A stretch of DNA of 64,000 nt from Kaistella palustris DSM 21579 (GTDB lineage Bacteria > Bacteroidota > Bacteroidia > Flavobacteriales > Weeksellaceae). The DNA lies in NCBI RefSeq assembly GCF_000422265.1, contig NZ_KE383813.1:1-64000 (forward strand), given 5' to 3'. Made by a program: the position numbers and the translations under genes. Below, piece after piece: positions 43,446 to 52,139 of this stretch (positions are counted from its first letter, which is position 1; every line of letters starts with the position of its first letter). The notes under the pieces are model-generated. The model worked only from the letters and a program-made list of their open reading frames with translations, was not told the DNA's origin and made no database searches.

Positions 43446-44846
43446 ATGAGCAACAATTTCATTCACGATAATTTCCTTCTGGAAAATAAATATGCCGAGG
43501 AGCTTTATCACCAATACTCCGCAAAACAGCCGATCATCGATTACCACAATCACCTCTCACCAAAACTGATCGCAGAGGATCATATTTTCGGAAATATTAC
43601 GGAGGTCTGGATCAAAGGCGACCATTATAAGTGGCGAGCAATGCGGACTTTGGGCATCAGTGAAAACTTCATCACCGGAAACGCGTCCGACAAAGATAAA
43701 TTTCTACAGTGGGGAAAAACGGTTCCCTACACCCTGAGAAATCCGCTGTATCACTGGACTCATCTGGAATTAGCGCGTTATTTCGATATTTATGAATTGC
43801 TGAACGAAAAATCTGCGGAAAAGATTTATGAAGAAACTTCCGCCAAACTGCAGACGCCGGAATTTTCAACACAGAATTTACTGAAAAAAGTAAACGCAGA
43901 ACTCGTATGCACCACCGAAGATCCGATTGATAATTTAGAATATCATCAGCAATATAAAACGCAGAACGCCGGTGTAAAAATGAGCACAGCTTTCCGACCG
44001 GACAAAGCGATCTTAATTGAAAATGAAGGTTACAACGAATACATCAATACTTTAGGAAAGGTGGCTGGCGTTGAGATCCGTACTTTTCAGGATTTGAAAG
44101 ATGCGCTCCGTCAAAGAATTGTTTATTTTAATGATCATGGCTGCAGGCTTTGTGATCACGGTTTGGACCAGATCTATTTTGAGAATTTCACTGAAAACGA
44201 GATCGGCGAAATCTTTAAAAATAAAAGAGAAAACAAAACGGTTTCGCATCAGGAAGCTTTAAAATTCCAAAGTGCAATTCTCCTGTATCTGGCCGAAACT
44301 TACCATGAATTTGGTTGGGTTCAGCAATTTCACCTGGGAGCATTAAGGAACAACAACGCGAGAATGCTGAAGGTATTAGGACCGGACACAGGTTGGGACT
44401 CCATCGGAGATTTTTCTCAGGCAGAAAAATTATCTAAATTTTTAAATGCGCTTGATTCCAAAGATAAACTGGCAAAAACAATCCTGTACAATTTAAATCC
44501 TGCCGATAATGAAGTTCTGGCCACAATGATCGGCAATTTCAATGATGGAAGCGTGAAAGGAAAAGTGCAGTTCGGATCCGGATGGTGGTTTCTCGACCAA
44601 AAAGACGGCATGACCAAGCAGATGAATGCACTTTCTAACATGGGATTAATTTCCTGTTTTATTGGAATGCTGACGGATTCCAGAAGCTTTTTATCCTTCC
44701 CAAGACACGAATATTTCCGCAGGGTTTTATGTAACCTTTTAGGAAAAGAGATCGAAAGCGGCGAACTTCCAAATGAAATGGAATGGATCGGGAAAATGGT
44801 TGCCGACATCAGCTATAACAACGCAAAGGAATATTTTTCTTTTTAA
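43446..44846 (+). CDS. uxaC: Glucuronate/galacturonate isomerase UxaC
   Basis: UxaC isomerises D-galacturonate to D-tagaturonate and D-glucuronate to D-fructuronate. The 466-residue protein has the family motifs IIDYHNHLSPKLIAEDHIFGN near the start (metal-binding His-x-His), TTEDPIDNLEYH, DHGCRLCDHG, FHLGALRNNNARM and a C-terminal LTDSRSFLSFPRHEYFRR. The length is typical. Its stop codon overlaps the kdgF start (TAATG), so the two are translationally coupled. Confidence 0.97.
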   Translation: MSNNFIHDNFLLENKYAEELYHQYSAKQPIIDYHNHLSPKLIAEDHIFGNITEVWIKGDHYKWRAMRTLGISENFITGNASDKDKFLQWGKTVPYTLRNPLYHWTHLELARYFDIYELLNEKSAEKIYEETSAKLQTPEFSTQNLLKKVNAELVCTTEDPIDNLEYHQQYKTQNAGVKMSTAFRPDKAILIENEGYNEYINTLGKVAGVEIRTFQDLKDALRQRIVYFNDHGCRLCDHGLDQIYFENFTENEIGEIFKNKRENKTVSHQEALKFQSAILLYLAETYHEFGWVQQFHLGALRNNNARMLKVLGPDTGWDSIGDFSQAEKLSKFLNALDSKDKLAKTILYNLNPADNEVLATMIGNFNDGSVKGKVQFGSGWWFLDQKDGMTKQMNALSNMGLISCFIGMLTDSRSFLSFPRHEYFRRVLCNLLGKEIESGELPNEMEWIGKMVADISYNNAKEYFSF

Positions 44847-45178
44847 TGACTGAACGTATGTTTTTAGAACAAAGCAAATATACCTGGGAAAAGATCGATG
44901 ATAATCTGGAGCGCGCCGTTGTTGGTTACGATGAGTCCTTGATGCTTACTATTGTCCGTTTCAAAAAAGGCGGCGTTGGCAAACTTCATCAACATATCCA
45001 TTCGCAAGTCGCTTATATTGCTTCGGGCGCTTTTGAAGTTCAGATCGAAGACGAGAAAAAAGTACTGAAAACAGGCGACTCATTTTTCCTGAAAACCAAT
45101 ATAAAGCACGGTGTGGTTTGCCTGGAAGATGGCGTTCTGATCGAATCTTTCAGTCCGCTGCGCGAAGATTTTTTATAA
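44846..45178 (+). CDS. kdgF: Cupin protein KdgF (unsaturated uronate ring opening)
   Basis: This 110-residue single-domain cupin has a metal-binding GKLHQHIHSQVAYIASGAFEV motif and a second KTNIKHGVVCLEDG motif. KdgF catalyses linearisation of 4,5-unsaturated monouronates to the 5-keto form used by KduI. The operon context with KduI/KduD strongly supports this assignment over other small cupins. Translation starts at the ATG overlapping the uxaC stop, or possibly four codons later at the next ATG. Confidence 0.9.
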   Translation: MTERMFLEQSKYTWEKIDDNLERAVVGYDESLMLTIVRFKKGGVGKLHQHIHSQVAYIASGAFEVQIEDEKKVLKTGDSFFLKTNIKHGVVCLEDGVLIESFSPLREDFL

Positions 45179-45250
45179 ATACCGGGAACAATATTTAAGG
45201 CGCAAAACGAAAACATTAAATAAAAATTAACGAAAAAACATAATTTAACA

Positions 45251-46291
45251 ATGAGCAAAGTAGTCACATTCGGAGAGATCATGCTGAGATTAGCTCCACA
45301 AGGTTTCCTAAGATTTTCACAGGCCAACAATTTCGATGTCGTGTATGGCGGCGGAGAATCCAATGTGGCGGTTTCACTGGCAAACTACGGTATTCCGGTG
45401 GATTTTGTAACGCGCTTGCCGAAAAATGATATTGGCGAATGTGCCATGATGGAAATGCGGAAACGCGGTGTAGGCGTAGATAAAATTGTTTGGGGAGGCG
45501 ACCGTTTGGGAATCTATTTCCTGGAAACCGGAGCTGTAAGCCGCGGAAGTAAAGTGGTTTACGACCGGGCACATTCCGCCATGTCGGAGATCCAGCCCGG
45601 TATGATCGATTGGGACGAAGTATTCCGCGATGCCGATTGGTTCCACTGGACCGGAATTACGCCGGCGATCTCGCAAAGCTCCGCAGATGTTTGTCTGGAA
45701 GCCGTAAAAGCCGCCAGCAGATTAGGCTTAACTATTTCTACCGACTTAAACTACCGTGCAAAACTTTGGAAATACGGTGGCGACCGTGAAGCGATCATGA
45801 CTGAACTGACGTCACATTGCGACATCATCCTCGGAAATGAAGAAGATGCTGAAATGCATTTCGGCATCAAACCCGACGGACTGAATGTTCAGATGCACGG
45901 CCACGACGTAAAAGCGGAAGCGTTCCTTTCTGTATGCAAGCAGATGATGGAAAAATTCCCGAAAGCTAAAAAGGTGATCACAACCCTACGAGGTTCAATT
46001 TCCGCTTCCCATAATACCTGGGCTGGTGTACTTTATGATGGTGAAAAAATGCTGGAGTCGGCACAATATCAGATCACCGATATCGTGGACCGTGTAGGCG
46101 GCGGCGATTCATTTATGGGTGGTTTGATCTACGGACTTTTAACTTACCCTGATGATGACCAGAACGCGCTGGATTTTGCCGTGGCAGCTTCATGTTTGAA
46201 ACATACCATTAAAGGAGATGCCAATCTTGTGACTGTATCGGAAGTACAAAAATTAATGGCCGGTGATTCATCCGGCCGTGTTGCAAGATAA
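45251..46291 (+). CDS. kdgK: 2-keto-3-deoxygluconate kinase KdgK (PfkB family)
   Basis: This 346-residue PfkB-family carbohydrate kinase phosphorylates 2-keto-3-deoxygluconate to KDPG, where the unsaturated-uronate and galacturonate branches meet. It has the N-terminal GGGESNVAVSLANYG motif, DLNYRAKLW (conserved in KDG kinases) and the C-terminal anion-hole motif VDRVGGGDSFMGGLIYGLL with the catalytic aspartate in GGGD. It lies 72 bases after kdgF and seven bases before the YhcH-like gene. Confidence 0.95.
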   Translation: MSKVVTFGEIMLRLAPQGFLRFSQANNFDVVYGGGESNVAVSLANYGIPVDFVTRLPKNDIGECAMMEMRKRGVGVDKIVWGGDRLGIYFLETGAVSRGSKVVYDRAHSAMSEIQPGMIDWDEVFRDADWFHWTGITPAISQSSADVCLEAVKAASRLGLTISTDLNYRAKLWKYGGDREAIMTELTSHCDIILGNEEDAEMHFGIKPDGLNVQMHGHDVKAEAFLSVCKQMMEKFPKAKKVITTLRGSISASHNTWAGVLYDGEKMLESAQYQITDIVDRVGGGDSFMGGLIYGLLTYPDDDQNALDFAVAASCLKHTIKGDANLVTVSEVQKLMAGDSSGRVAR

Positions 46292-46297
46292 ATTGCC

Positions 46298-46747
46298 ATG
46301 ATCATCAATACCTTTAATAACGCTGCGCAGTACGAGGCACTTCATCCACTTTTTTCTAAAGCATTTGACTTTTTAAAGGAAAATAATTTAGAAGATCTGG
46401 CAGATGGGACCGTAGAGATCGCAGAAGGTTTAAAAGCGATCATCAGCAATAAACCCGGTAAATCCGCAGAAGTCAGTCTGCAGAAATTTGAGTGTCACGA
46501 TCGTACGGTCGATATTCAGTTTTGTGTGGCAGGACCCGAAACCATAGGCTGGAAACCGCGTGAAAGCTGCACAAATCAAAAAGGCGAATACAATCCCGAT
46601 AAAGATGTGCGCTTCTTCGATGAACAGCCTGAAACGTACTTTACACTGCACGGCGGCCAGTTCGTTATTTTTTATCCGGAAGATGTACACGCTCCAATGA
46701 TTGGCGACAGCGACATCAAGAAAATAGTTTTTAAAGTAAAAATATAA
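46298..46747 (+). CDS. YhcH/YjgK/YiaL family protein
   Basis: This 149-residue cupin-like protein is of the YhcH/YjgK/YiaL (DUF386) family, with the motif VSLQKFECHDRTVDIQFCVAGPETIGWKP, YNPDKDVRFFDEQPETYFTLHGGQFVIFYPEDVHAPMI and a C-terminal IKKIVFKVKI. Family members are found in sugar acid and sialic acid operons and are suspected of mutarotase or epimerase-like roles. Here the position between kdgK and the KDPG aldolase suggests action on a uronate or keto-sugar intermediate. The reaction is unproven. Confidence 0.92.
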   Translation: MIINTFNNAAQYEALHPLFSKAFDFLKENNLEDLADGTVEIAEGLKAIISNKPGKSAEVSLQKFECHDRTVDIQFCVAGPETIGWKPRESCTNQKGEYNPDKDVRFFDEQPETYFTLHGGQFVIFYPEDVHAPMIGDSDIKKIVFKVKI

Positions 46748-46752
46748 ATCAA

Positions 46753-47418
46753 ATGACCACAAATATTCAGAAAGTTTCAGATGCGATCGTGCAGCAGGGA
46801 ATCCTCCCACTCTACTTTAATGCAGACGAAAACGTAACTCTTGAAGTTTTAAGAAGTTTATATAAGGCGGGAATCCGCGCGGTGGAATATACCAACCGCG
46901 GCGAGGCTGCACTGCAGAACTTCAAAAAAATGGTCGGGATCCGCGATACTGAAATGCCCAATTTGCTTTTAGGGATCGGTACCATTAAAAATAAAACTCA
47001 GGCAGAAAACTTCGAGAAAGCAGGCGCCGATTTCTTCATCAGTCCGGGATTTGTGCCGGAAGTTGCCGCGTATCTGATCGCAAAAGATCTTTTCTACAGT
47101 CCGGGTTGCATGACTCCTTCTGAAATCATTGCCGCAGAAAATGCAGGTGTGGGTTTCATCAAACTGTTCCCAGGAAACATGCTCGGACCCGATTTTTTAA
47201 GCGGTATTAAAGATATTTTCCCGAATTTGCTTTTTATGCCGACAGGAGGTGTAGATACTACTAAAGAAAATATCGAAGGCTGGTACAAAGCAGGCGTTTC
47301 CGCCGTAGGTATGGGCAGCAAACTCGTCAGCAAAAAACTGATGGCCGATAAAGACTACGCGGCAATAGAAACTGAAACCAGAAAAGTGCTCGACGTGATA
47401 AAGTCGATCAAGAACTAA
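46753..47418 (+). CDS. eda: KDPG/KHG aldolase
   Basis: This 221-residue class I aldolase splits 2-keto-3-deoxy-6-phosphogluconate into pyruvate and glyceraldehyde 3-phosphate (and may act on 4-hydroxy-2-oxoglutarate). The Schiff-base lysine is in GFIKLFPGNMLG, with the catalytic glutamate in AVEYTNRGEAAL. LLLGIGTIKNKTQAENFEKAGADFFISPGF and FMPTGGVDTTKENI match the TIM-barrel family. It comes directly after the YhcH-like gene and supplies the final step of the pathway. Confidence 0.96.
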   Translation: MTTNIQKVSDAIVQQGILPLYFNADENVTLEVLRSLYKAGIRAVEYTNRGEAALQNFKKMVGIRDTEMPNLLLGIGTIKNKTQAENFEKAGADFFISPGFVPEVAAYLIAKDLFYSPGCMTPSEIIAAENAGVGFIKLFPGNMLGPDFLSGIKDIFPNLLFMPTGGVDTTKENIEGWYKAGVSAVGMGSKLVSKKLMADKDYAAIETETRKVLDVIKSIKN

Positions 47419-47446
47419 AATGTCTTAATCACCAAATACTCCTCCG

Positions 47447-48982
47447 ATGAAAACAGAAAACACGGTAAAACCAAGTAACTTCAGGTGGACGATCTGTGTC
47501 CTGCTCTTTTTGGCTACGACCATTAATTATATGGACCGGCAGGTACTTTCACTAACCTGGAAAGATTTTATAGAGCCCGAATTTCACTGGAATAACAATG
47601 ATTACGGTAATATTACCGCGCTTTTTTCAATTTTCTATGCGGTGAGTATGTTTTTCGCCGGGAAATTTGTAGACTGGTTAGATACCAAAAAAGGTTTTCT
47701 TTGGGCGATCGGTATTTGGTCGGTAGGTGCATGTCTGCACGCATTTTGTGGTATTGCCACTTCGGGACTGATCACCGGTGAGTGGATCATGAGTTTCGAA
47801 GGGTCCAAAGAAGCTTTGGCAAAAGTCGATAATGCATCGCTTATCATCAGCACCAGTGTAACGCTGTTCATATTTGCGCGATTGGTATTGGCTGTGGGTG
47901 AAGCGGGCAACTTCCCTGCCGCTATTAAAACAACCGCAGAATTTTTCCCTAAAAAAGACCGCGCGTTTGCCACGAGTATTTTTAATGCCGGAGCTACGGT
48001 TGGTGCGCTGGCCGCTCCACTCACCATTCCATTCATTGCCAAAGCCTACGGCTGGGAAATGTCTTTCATCATTATCGGTGCACTGGGGTTTTTATGGATG
48101 GGACTTTGGCAGTTTTACTACCAGAAACCCGACAAATGCAAAAAACTGAACAAGGAGGAACTTACCTACATACAGCAGGATGATGCTGAGGACGACTGTG
48201 CACCAAACGGATCTAATGAAAAAGCACGCAGCTTCACCTTTGCGCAGAGTTTTAAATACCGCCAGACCTGGGCCTTTATCGTGGGTAAATTCATGACTGA
48301 CGGCGTTTGGTGGTTCTATCTTTTCTGGACCCCGGCTTACCTGAGTTCTGTATATGGTATGGACAGTACCCAAAGTGCAATTCCGCTTTTTATCCTTTAC
48401 GCAATTACGCTGTTTTCCATCATCGGTGGTTGGCTGCCAAAATATTTTGTTGATAAAATGGGCATGAACCCGTACTCCGGCAGAATGAAAGCAATGTTGA
48501 TCTTCGCTTTTTTCCCGCTACTCGCTTTACTTGCCCAACCTGCCGGCACAATTTCCTTTTGGTTGCCCGTGATCATAATTGGTATCGCAGGTGCGGCACA
48601 TCAGGCCTGGTCTGCAAATATTTTTTCTACCGTGGGCGATATGTTTCCGAAGCGCGCCATCGCCACCATTACAGGCATCGGCGGTATGGCAGGTGGTTTG
48701 GGATCTTTTCTTATTAATAAAGGTTCCGGGGTGCTTTTCGATTATTCGCACAAAGCCTGGACCACAGTGAACAATGTTCCGTTCCTTGAAAAATATCCGC
48801 AGTACGCTACAGAAAGAATTCCGGAAAATTTATTTGATGACCTCAGGAAATCCGGCGCAGTAATATCCGACGGTATCGACAAAGGCTATATGATCATCTT
48901 TTCGATCTGCGCGGTTGCCTATCTCATCGCGTGGTTCATTATGAAGAGTCTTGTGCCCAAATATAAAGTAATAAAAGATTAA
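47447..48982 (+). CDS. MFS hexuronate transporter (ExuT-like)
   Basis: This 511-residue major facilitator of the anion:cation symporter group has about 12 hydrophobic segments and the hallmark FLATTINYMDRQVLSLTWKDF at the first helix. LGVG-type turns and RLVLAVGEAGNFPAAIKTTAEFFPKKDRAFATSIFNAG lie in helices 4-5. ExuT/GudP-like proteins import hexuronates with protons. Compared with ExuT of enterobacteria it has an extended loop near residues 110-130. The context makes galacturonate and related uronates the likely cargo across the inner membrane. Confidence 0.92.
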   Translation: MKTENTVKPSNFRWTICVLLFLATTINYMDRQVLSLTWKDFIEPEFHWNNNDYGNITALFSIFYAVSMFFAGKFVDWLDTKKGFLWAIGIWSVGACLHAFCGIATSGLITGEWIMSFEGSKEALAKVDNASLIISTSVTLFIFARLVLAVGEAGNFPAAIKTTAEFFPKKDRAFATSIFNAGATVGALAAPLTIPFIAKAYGWEMSFIIIGALGFLWMGLWQFYYQKPDKCKKLNKEELTYIQQDDAEDDCAPNGSNEKARSFTFAQSFKYRQTWAFIVGKFMTDGVWWFYLFWTPAYLSSVYGMDSTQSAIPLFILYAITLFSIIGGWLPKYFVDKMGMNPYSGRMKAMLIFAFFPLLALLAQPAGTISFWLPVIIIGIAGAAHQAWSANIFSTVGDMFPKRAIATITGIGGMAGGLGSFLINKGSGVLFDYSHKAWTTVNNVPFLEKYPQYATERIPENLFDDLRKSGAVISDGIDKGYMIIFSICAVAYLIAWFIMKSLVPKYKVIKD

Positions 48983-48988
48983 GAAAAT

Positions 48989-50452
48989 ATGGAGAGTACT
49001 ACTAAAATAAAATTAAGCCGCGAAAATTACGGCACCGCCGAAAAACTGCCGATCAAAGTCCTGCAGTTCGGTGAAGGGAACTTTCTGCGTGCATTTGTGG
49101 ATTACGCGTTTTACAAACTGAATAAGGAAGTGGACTTCAATGCGGGAATCGCCCTGGTTCAGCCACTTGAAGGTGGTATGGTTCACATGATCGATGAACA
49201 GGACGGCTTATATACACTTTTCCTCAACGGCATTAAAAACGACAAAAAGATCCAGGATATCCACCTGATCGACAACGTGGTGAAATGCATAAATCCGTAT
49301 CAGGATTTTCAGGATTTTCTTTCTGTTGCTAAAGTAGAGTCGCTGGAATTTATACTATCAAATACTACGGAAGCCGGTATAGAATTCGTGGACAGCGATA
49401 TCATGTCTGCTGAAAGTCCGAAATCCTTCCCCGCAAAACTCGCGCATTTTCTTTTTGAAAGATTCCGTTTTTTCAACGGCGACCCTACAAGAGGCTTAAC
49501 CGTGATTCCCTGCGAACTCATCAACCACAATGCAGATACGCTAAAAAGCGTACTTCTACAGTATGCTGATCTCTGGGATCTGGGAGAGGAATTTAAAATC
49601 TGGCTCACCACCGCCTGCAGTTTCCACAATACATTGGTCGACCGTATCGTGCCGGGCTATCCGCGTCATGAAATTGAGCAGTACAATGATAAGCTGGAGT
49701 ATCAGGATGATATTCTGGTTACAGCGGAACCGTTTTTCCTTTGGGTAATAGAAGGAGGTGATGATTTGAAGGAAAAACTCCCGTTCCACAAAACCGATCT
49801 CGATGTAAAGATTGTGGCAGATATGCAGCCTTACCGAACCAGAAAAGTCAGGATACTGAACGGCATTCATACAGCAATGGTTCCGTTTTCGCTGATGTAT
49901 GGTAACGAAACGGTGCAGCAGTCCATCGATAATGAATTTACCGCCGAATTTATCAAAAAGCTTGCTTACGAAGAGATTGTGCCGACACTCGATATGGACC
50001 GTAAAGAACTGCTGGAATTTACTGATGAAGTTTTGGACCGGTTCAGAAACCCTTTCATCAAACACCAACTTTCAGATATCGCTTTAAACTCTATTCCTAA
50101 ATTTAAGGTTCGTGTTTTACCCACCATCCTGGACTACATTAATGAAAATAAAAAACTGCCACTGAATCTGGTATTCGGTTTTGCTGCAATGGTCCGTTTT
50201 TACAAGGGAAACTGGGAACAAAAAAATCTACCGGTAAAGGATTCTCCGGAGATCGTGGAAGCTATGAAAAAATACTGGGCGGCGGACGATGTGAAGGAGA
50301 CCGTAACACAGACTCTTGCCGACCTCAGTTTCTGGGAACAGGATCTGAACCGAATTGAAGGGTTGGCTGCGGCGCTCACACTTGCGATCCGCGAAATGGA
50401 AAGCCACGGCATCGAAAAAGGTTACGCGAATTTTATACAACAACTTTCCTAA
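48989..50452 (+). CDS. uxaB: Tagaturonate reductase UxaB
   Basis: This 487-residue NAD-dependent long-chain mannitol dehydrogenase-family enzyme reduces D-tagaturonate to D-altronate. Family features are VLQFGEGNFLRAFVDYAFYKLN (nucleotide-binding entry), FILSNTTEAGIEFV, PCELINHNADTLKSVLLQYADLW, the catalytic-region CSFHNTLVDRIVPGYP and KVRILNGIHTAMVP. The length suits UxaB. It sits six bases after the transporter gene and is followed by uxaA after 11 bases, as expected for the galacturonate branch. Confidence 0.95.
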   Translation: MESTTKIKLSRENYGTAEKLPIKVLQFGEGNFLRAFVDYAFYKLNKEVDFNAGIALVQPLEGGMVHMIDEQDGLYTLFLNGIKNDKKIQDIHLIDNVVKCINPYQDFQDFLSVAKVESLEFILSNTTEAGIEFVDSDIMSAESPKSFPAKLAHFLFERFRFFNGDPTRGLTVIPCELINHNADTLKSVLLQYADLWDLGEEFKIWLTTACSFHNTLVDRIVPGYPRHEIEQYNDKLEYQDDILVTAEPFFLWVIEGGDDLKEKLPFHKTDLDVKIVADMQPYRTRKVRILNGIHTAMVPFSLMYGNETVQQSIDNEFTAEFIKKLAYEEIVPTLDMDRKELLEFTDEVLDRFRNPFIKHQLSDIALNSIPKFKVRVLPTILDYINENKKLPLNLVFGFAAMVRFYKGNWEQKNLPVKDSPEIVEAMKKYWAADDVKETVTQTLADLSFWEQDLNRIEGLAAALTLAIREMESHGIEKGYANFIQQLS

Positions 50453-50463
50453 AAACTTTTAAC

Positions 50464-52077
50464 ATGCAAAAAAAATTAATGAAAGTAAACGCGCTCGATA
50501 ATGTAATCGTGGCGTTGGTAGATATTCAGCAGGGTGAACACATCATTTTTGAGGGCCGGGAAATTGTAACGGTTACTCCGGTAAAAGCAAAACATAAAAT
50601 CGCCGAAAACGATCTGGCCATCGGTGATTCTGTAATTATGTATGGTGTGATGGTCGGAAAAGCACATTTACCCATTCGCAAGGGTGAGGTTTTAACTACA
50701 GAAAATGTGAAGCACCAAAGCGAAGAAGTTCACGGTAAAAAAACAACCCTGGGCTGGACGCCGCCAAATGTGGATAAGTGGAAAGATAAAACTTTCATGG
50801 GTTATCACCGCCCCGATGGTCAGGTAGGTGTTTCCAATGTGTGGCTGTTTTTCCCGCTTGTTTTTTGTGAAAACAAGAACATTGAAAAACTTAAGGAAAT
50901 ATTCGAAAATGAACTTCTGCCTAAAAAAGAAGATTCTCACAAATTATTTCTCCGTTCCCTGATTGAAGGTACCGAAGTTCCGGAAGAAGTTGAGCATCAA
51001 CGTCCCTCGCACCAGATCGATAACGTAGAAGTCCGTTTCATCAGCCACCAGGGCGGTTGCGGCGGAATCCGCCAGGATGCCGAAGGTTTGGGCCGGCTGC
51101 TCGCGGGTTATGTAAACAATCCGAACGTGGCGGGCGCTACAGTTCTCAGTTTAGGCTGCCAGAATCTGCAGATGGACATTTTCAAAAAATCCCTGCACGA
51201 AATGAACCCTAACCACGGTAAGGAGATCTTATACTTTGAACAGCAGCAAATCGGCACCACCGACAAGATGCTGCAAATGGTTATTAAAGATTCCTACGAA
51301 GCCATTAAAAGAGCAAATGAAATTCAGCGTCAGCCGGCACCTTTCTCCAAACTTACGATTGGTCTGGAGTGTGGCGGCTCCGACGGGTTCTCGGGAATTT
51401 CTGCCAATCCAACGCTGGGACTTGTGTCCGACACCTTTGTAGCCTTGGGCGCAAAAACCATACTCGCCGAGTTCCCCGAACTTTGCGGTGTAGAACAGGA
51501 ACTGATGGACCGTTGTGTAGAACCTGCAAAAGCCGATAAATTCCTGTCGCTGATGCGGGCATTTGAGAAATCTGTCGTCGATGCGGGCTCCGGTTTCGAT
51601 ATGAATCCATCGCCCGGGAATATCAAAGACGGTTTGATCACCGATGCCATGAAATCTGCAGGTGCCGCTAAGAAAGGTGGAACTGCGCCAATTGCCGATG
51701 TACTGGATTATGGTGAATATGCTACAAAACCAGGTCTGAACCTCCTGAATACACCAGGAAATGATGCCGAATGTACCACTGCTTTGGTAGGTGCCGGTGC
51801 GAGTATCGTGCTGTTTACTACCGGACTTGGTACCGGTATGGGAAATCCGGTCTCGCCTGTGGTGAAAATTTCCTCAAACAGCAAACTGGCAGAAAAAATG
51901 CACGATGTGATCGATGTGAACGCCGGTGGTGTGATCTCCGGCGAGCAGTCGCTGCAGGAAGTTGCCGAAGACCTTATCGATTATATCATCGATCTGGCAA
52001 GTGGCCGCGAAGTAACCAAAGCGGATCAGCTGCGGCAGGATGTATTTATTCCCTGGAAACGCGGTGTATCTCTGTAA
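50464..52077 (+). CDS. uxaA: Altronate dehydratase UxaA
   Basis: This 537-residue UxaA/GarD-family hydro-lyase dehydrates D-altronate to 2-keto-3-deoxygluconate. An N-terminal SAF domain (about residues 8-90) is followed by the main domain with GYHRPDGQVGVSNVWLFFP, HQGGCGGIRQDAEGLGRLLAGYV, GLECGGSDGFSGISANPTLG and LLNTPGNDAECTTALVGAGASIVLFTTGLGTGMG. The enzyme is usually iron-dependent. It is somewhat longer than enterobacterial UxaA. It is the last gene of the operon and is followed by a strong terminator. Confidence 0.96.
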   Translation: MQKKLMKVNALDNVIVALVDIQQGEHIIFEGREIVTVTPVKAKHKIAENDLAIGDSVIMYGVMVGKAHLPIRKGEVLTTENVKHQSEEVHGKKTTLGWTPPNVDKWKDKTFMGYHRPDGQVGVSNVWLFFPLVFCENKNIEKLKEIFENELLPKKEDSHKLFLRSLIEGTEVPEEVEHQRPSHQIDNVEVRFISHQGGCGGIRQDAEGLGRLLAGYVNNPNVAGATVLSLGCQNLQMDIFKKSLHEMNPNHGKEILYFEQQQIGTTDKMLQMVIKDSYEAIKRANEIQRQPAPFSKLTIGLECGGSDGFSGISANPTLGLVSDTFVALGAKTILAEFPELCGVEQELMDRCVEPAKADKFLSLMRAFEKSVVDAGSGFDMNPSPGNIKDGLITDAMKSAGAAKKGGTAPIADVLDYGEYATKPGLNLLNTPGNDAECTTALVGAGASIVLFTTGLGTGMGNPVSPVVKISSNSKLAEKMHDVIDVNAGGVISGEQSLQEVAEDLIDYIIDLASGREVTKADQLRQDVFIPWKRGVSL

Positions 52078-52082
52078 AACAA

Positions 52083-52117
52083 AAAAGTGGAAATTTTCGA
52101 TTTCCACTTTTTTTTTA
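52083..52117. terminator. Strong terminator closing the uronate operon
   Basis: AAAAGTGGAAAT (52083-52094) pairs perfectly with ATTTCCACTTTT (52100-52111) around TTTCG, followed by a T-run. A-runs on the left mean it could also stop the convergent lacI-type gene. Confidence 0.92.
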
Positions 52118-52139
52118 ATTATATCTAAAGATTTTGTCG

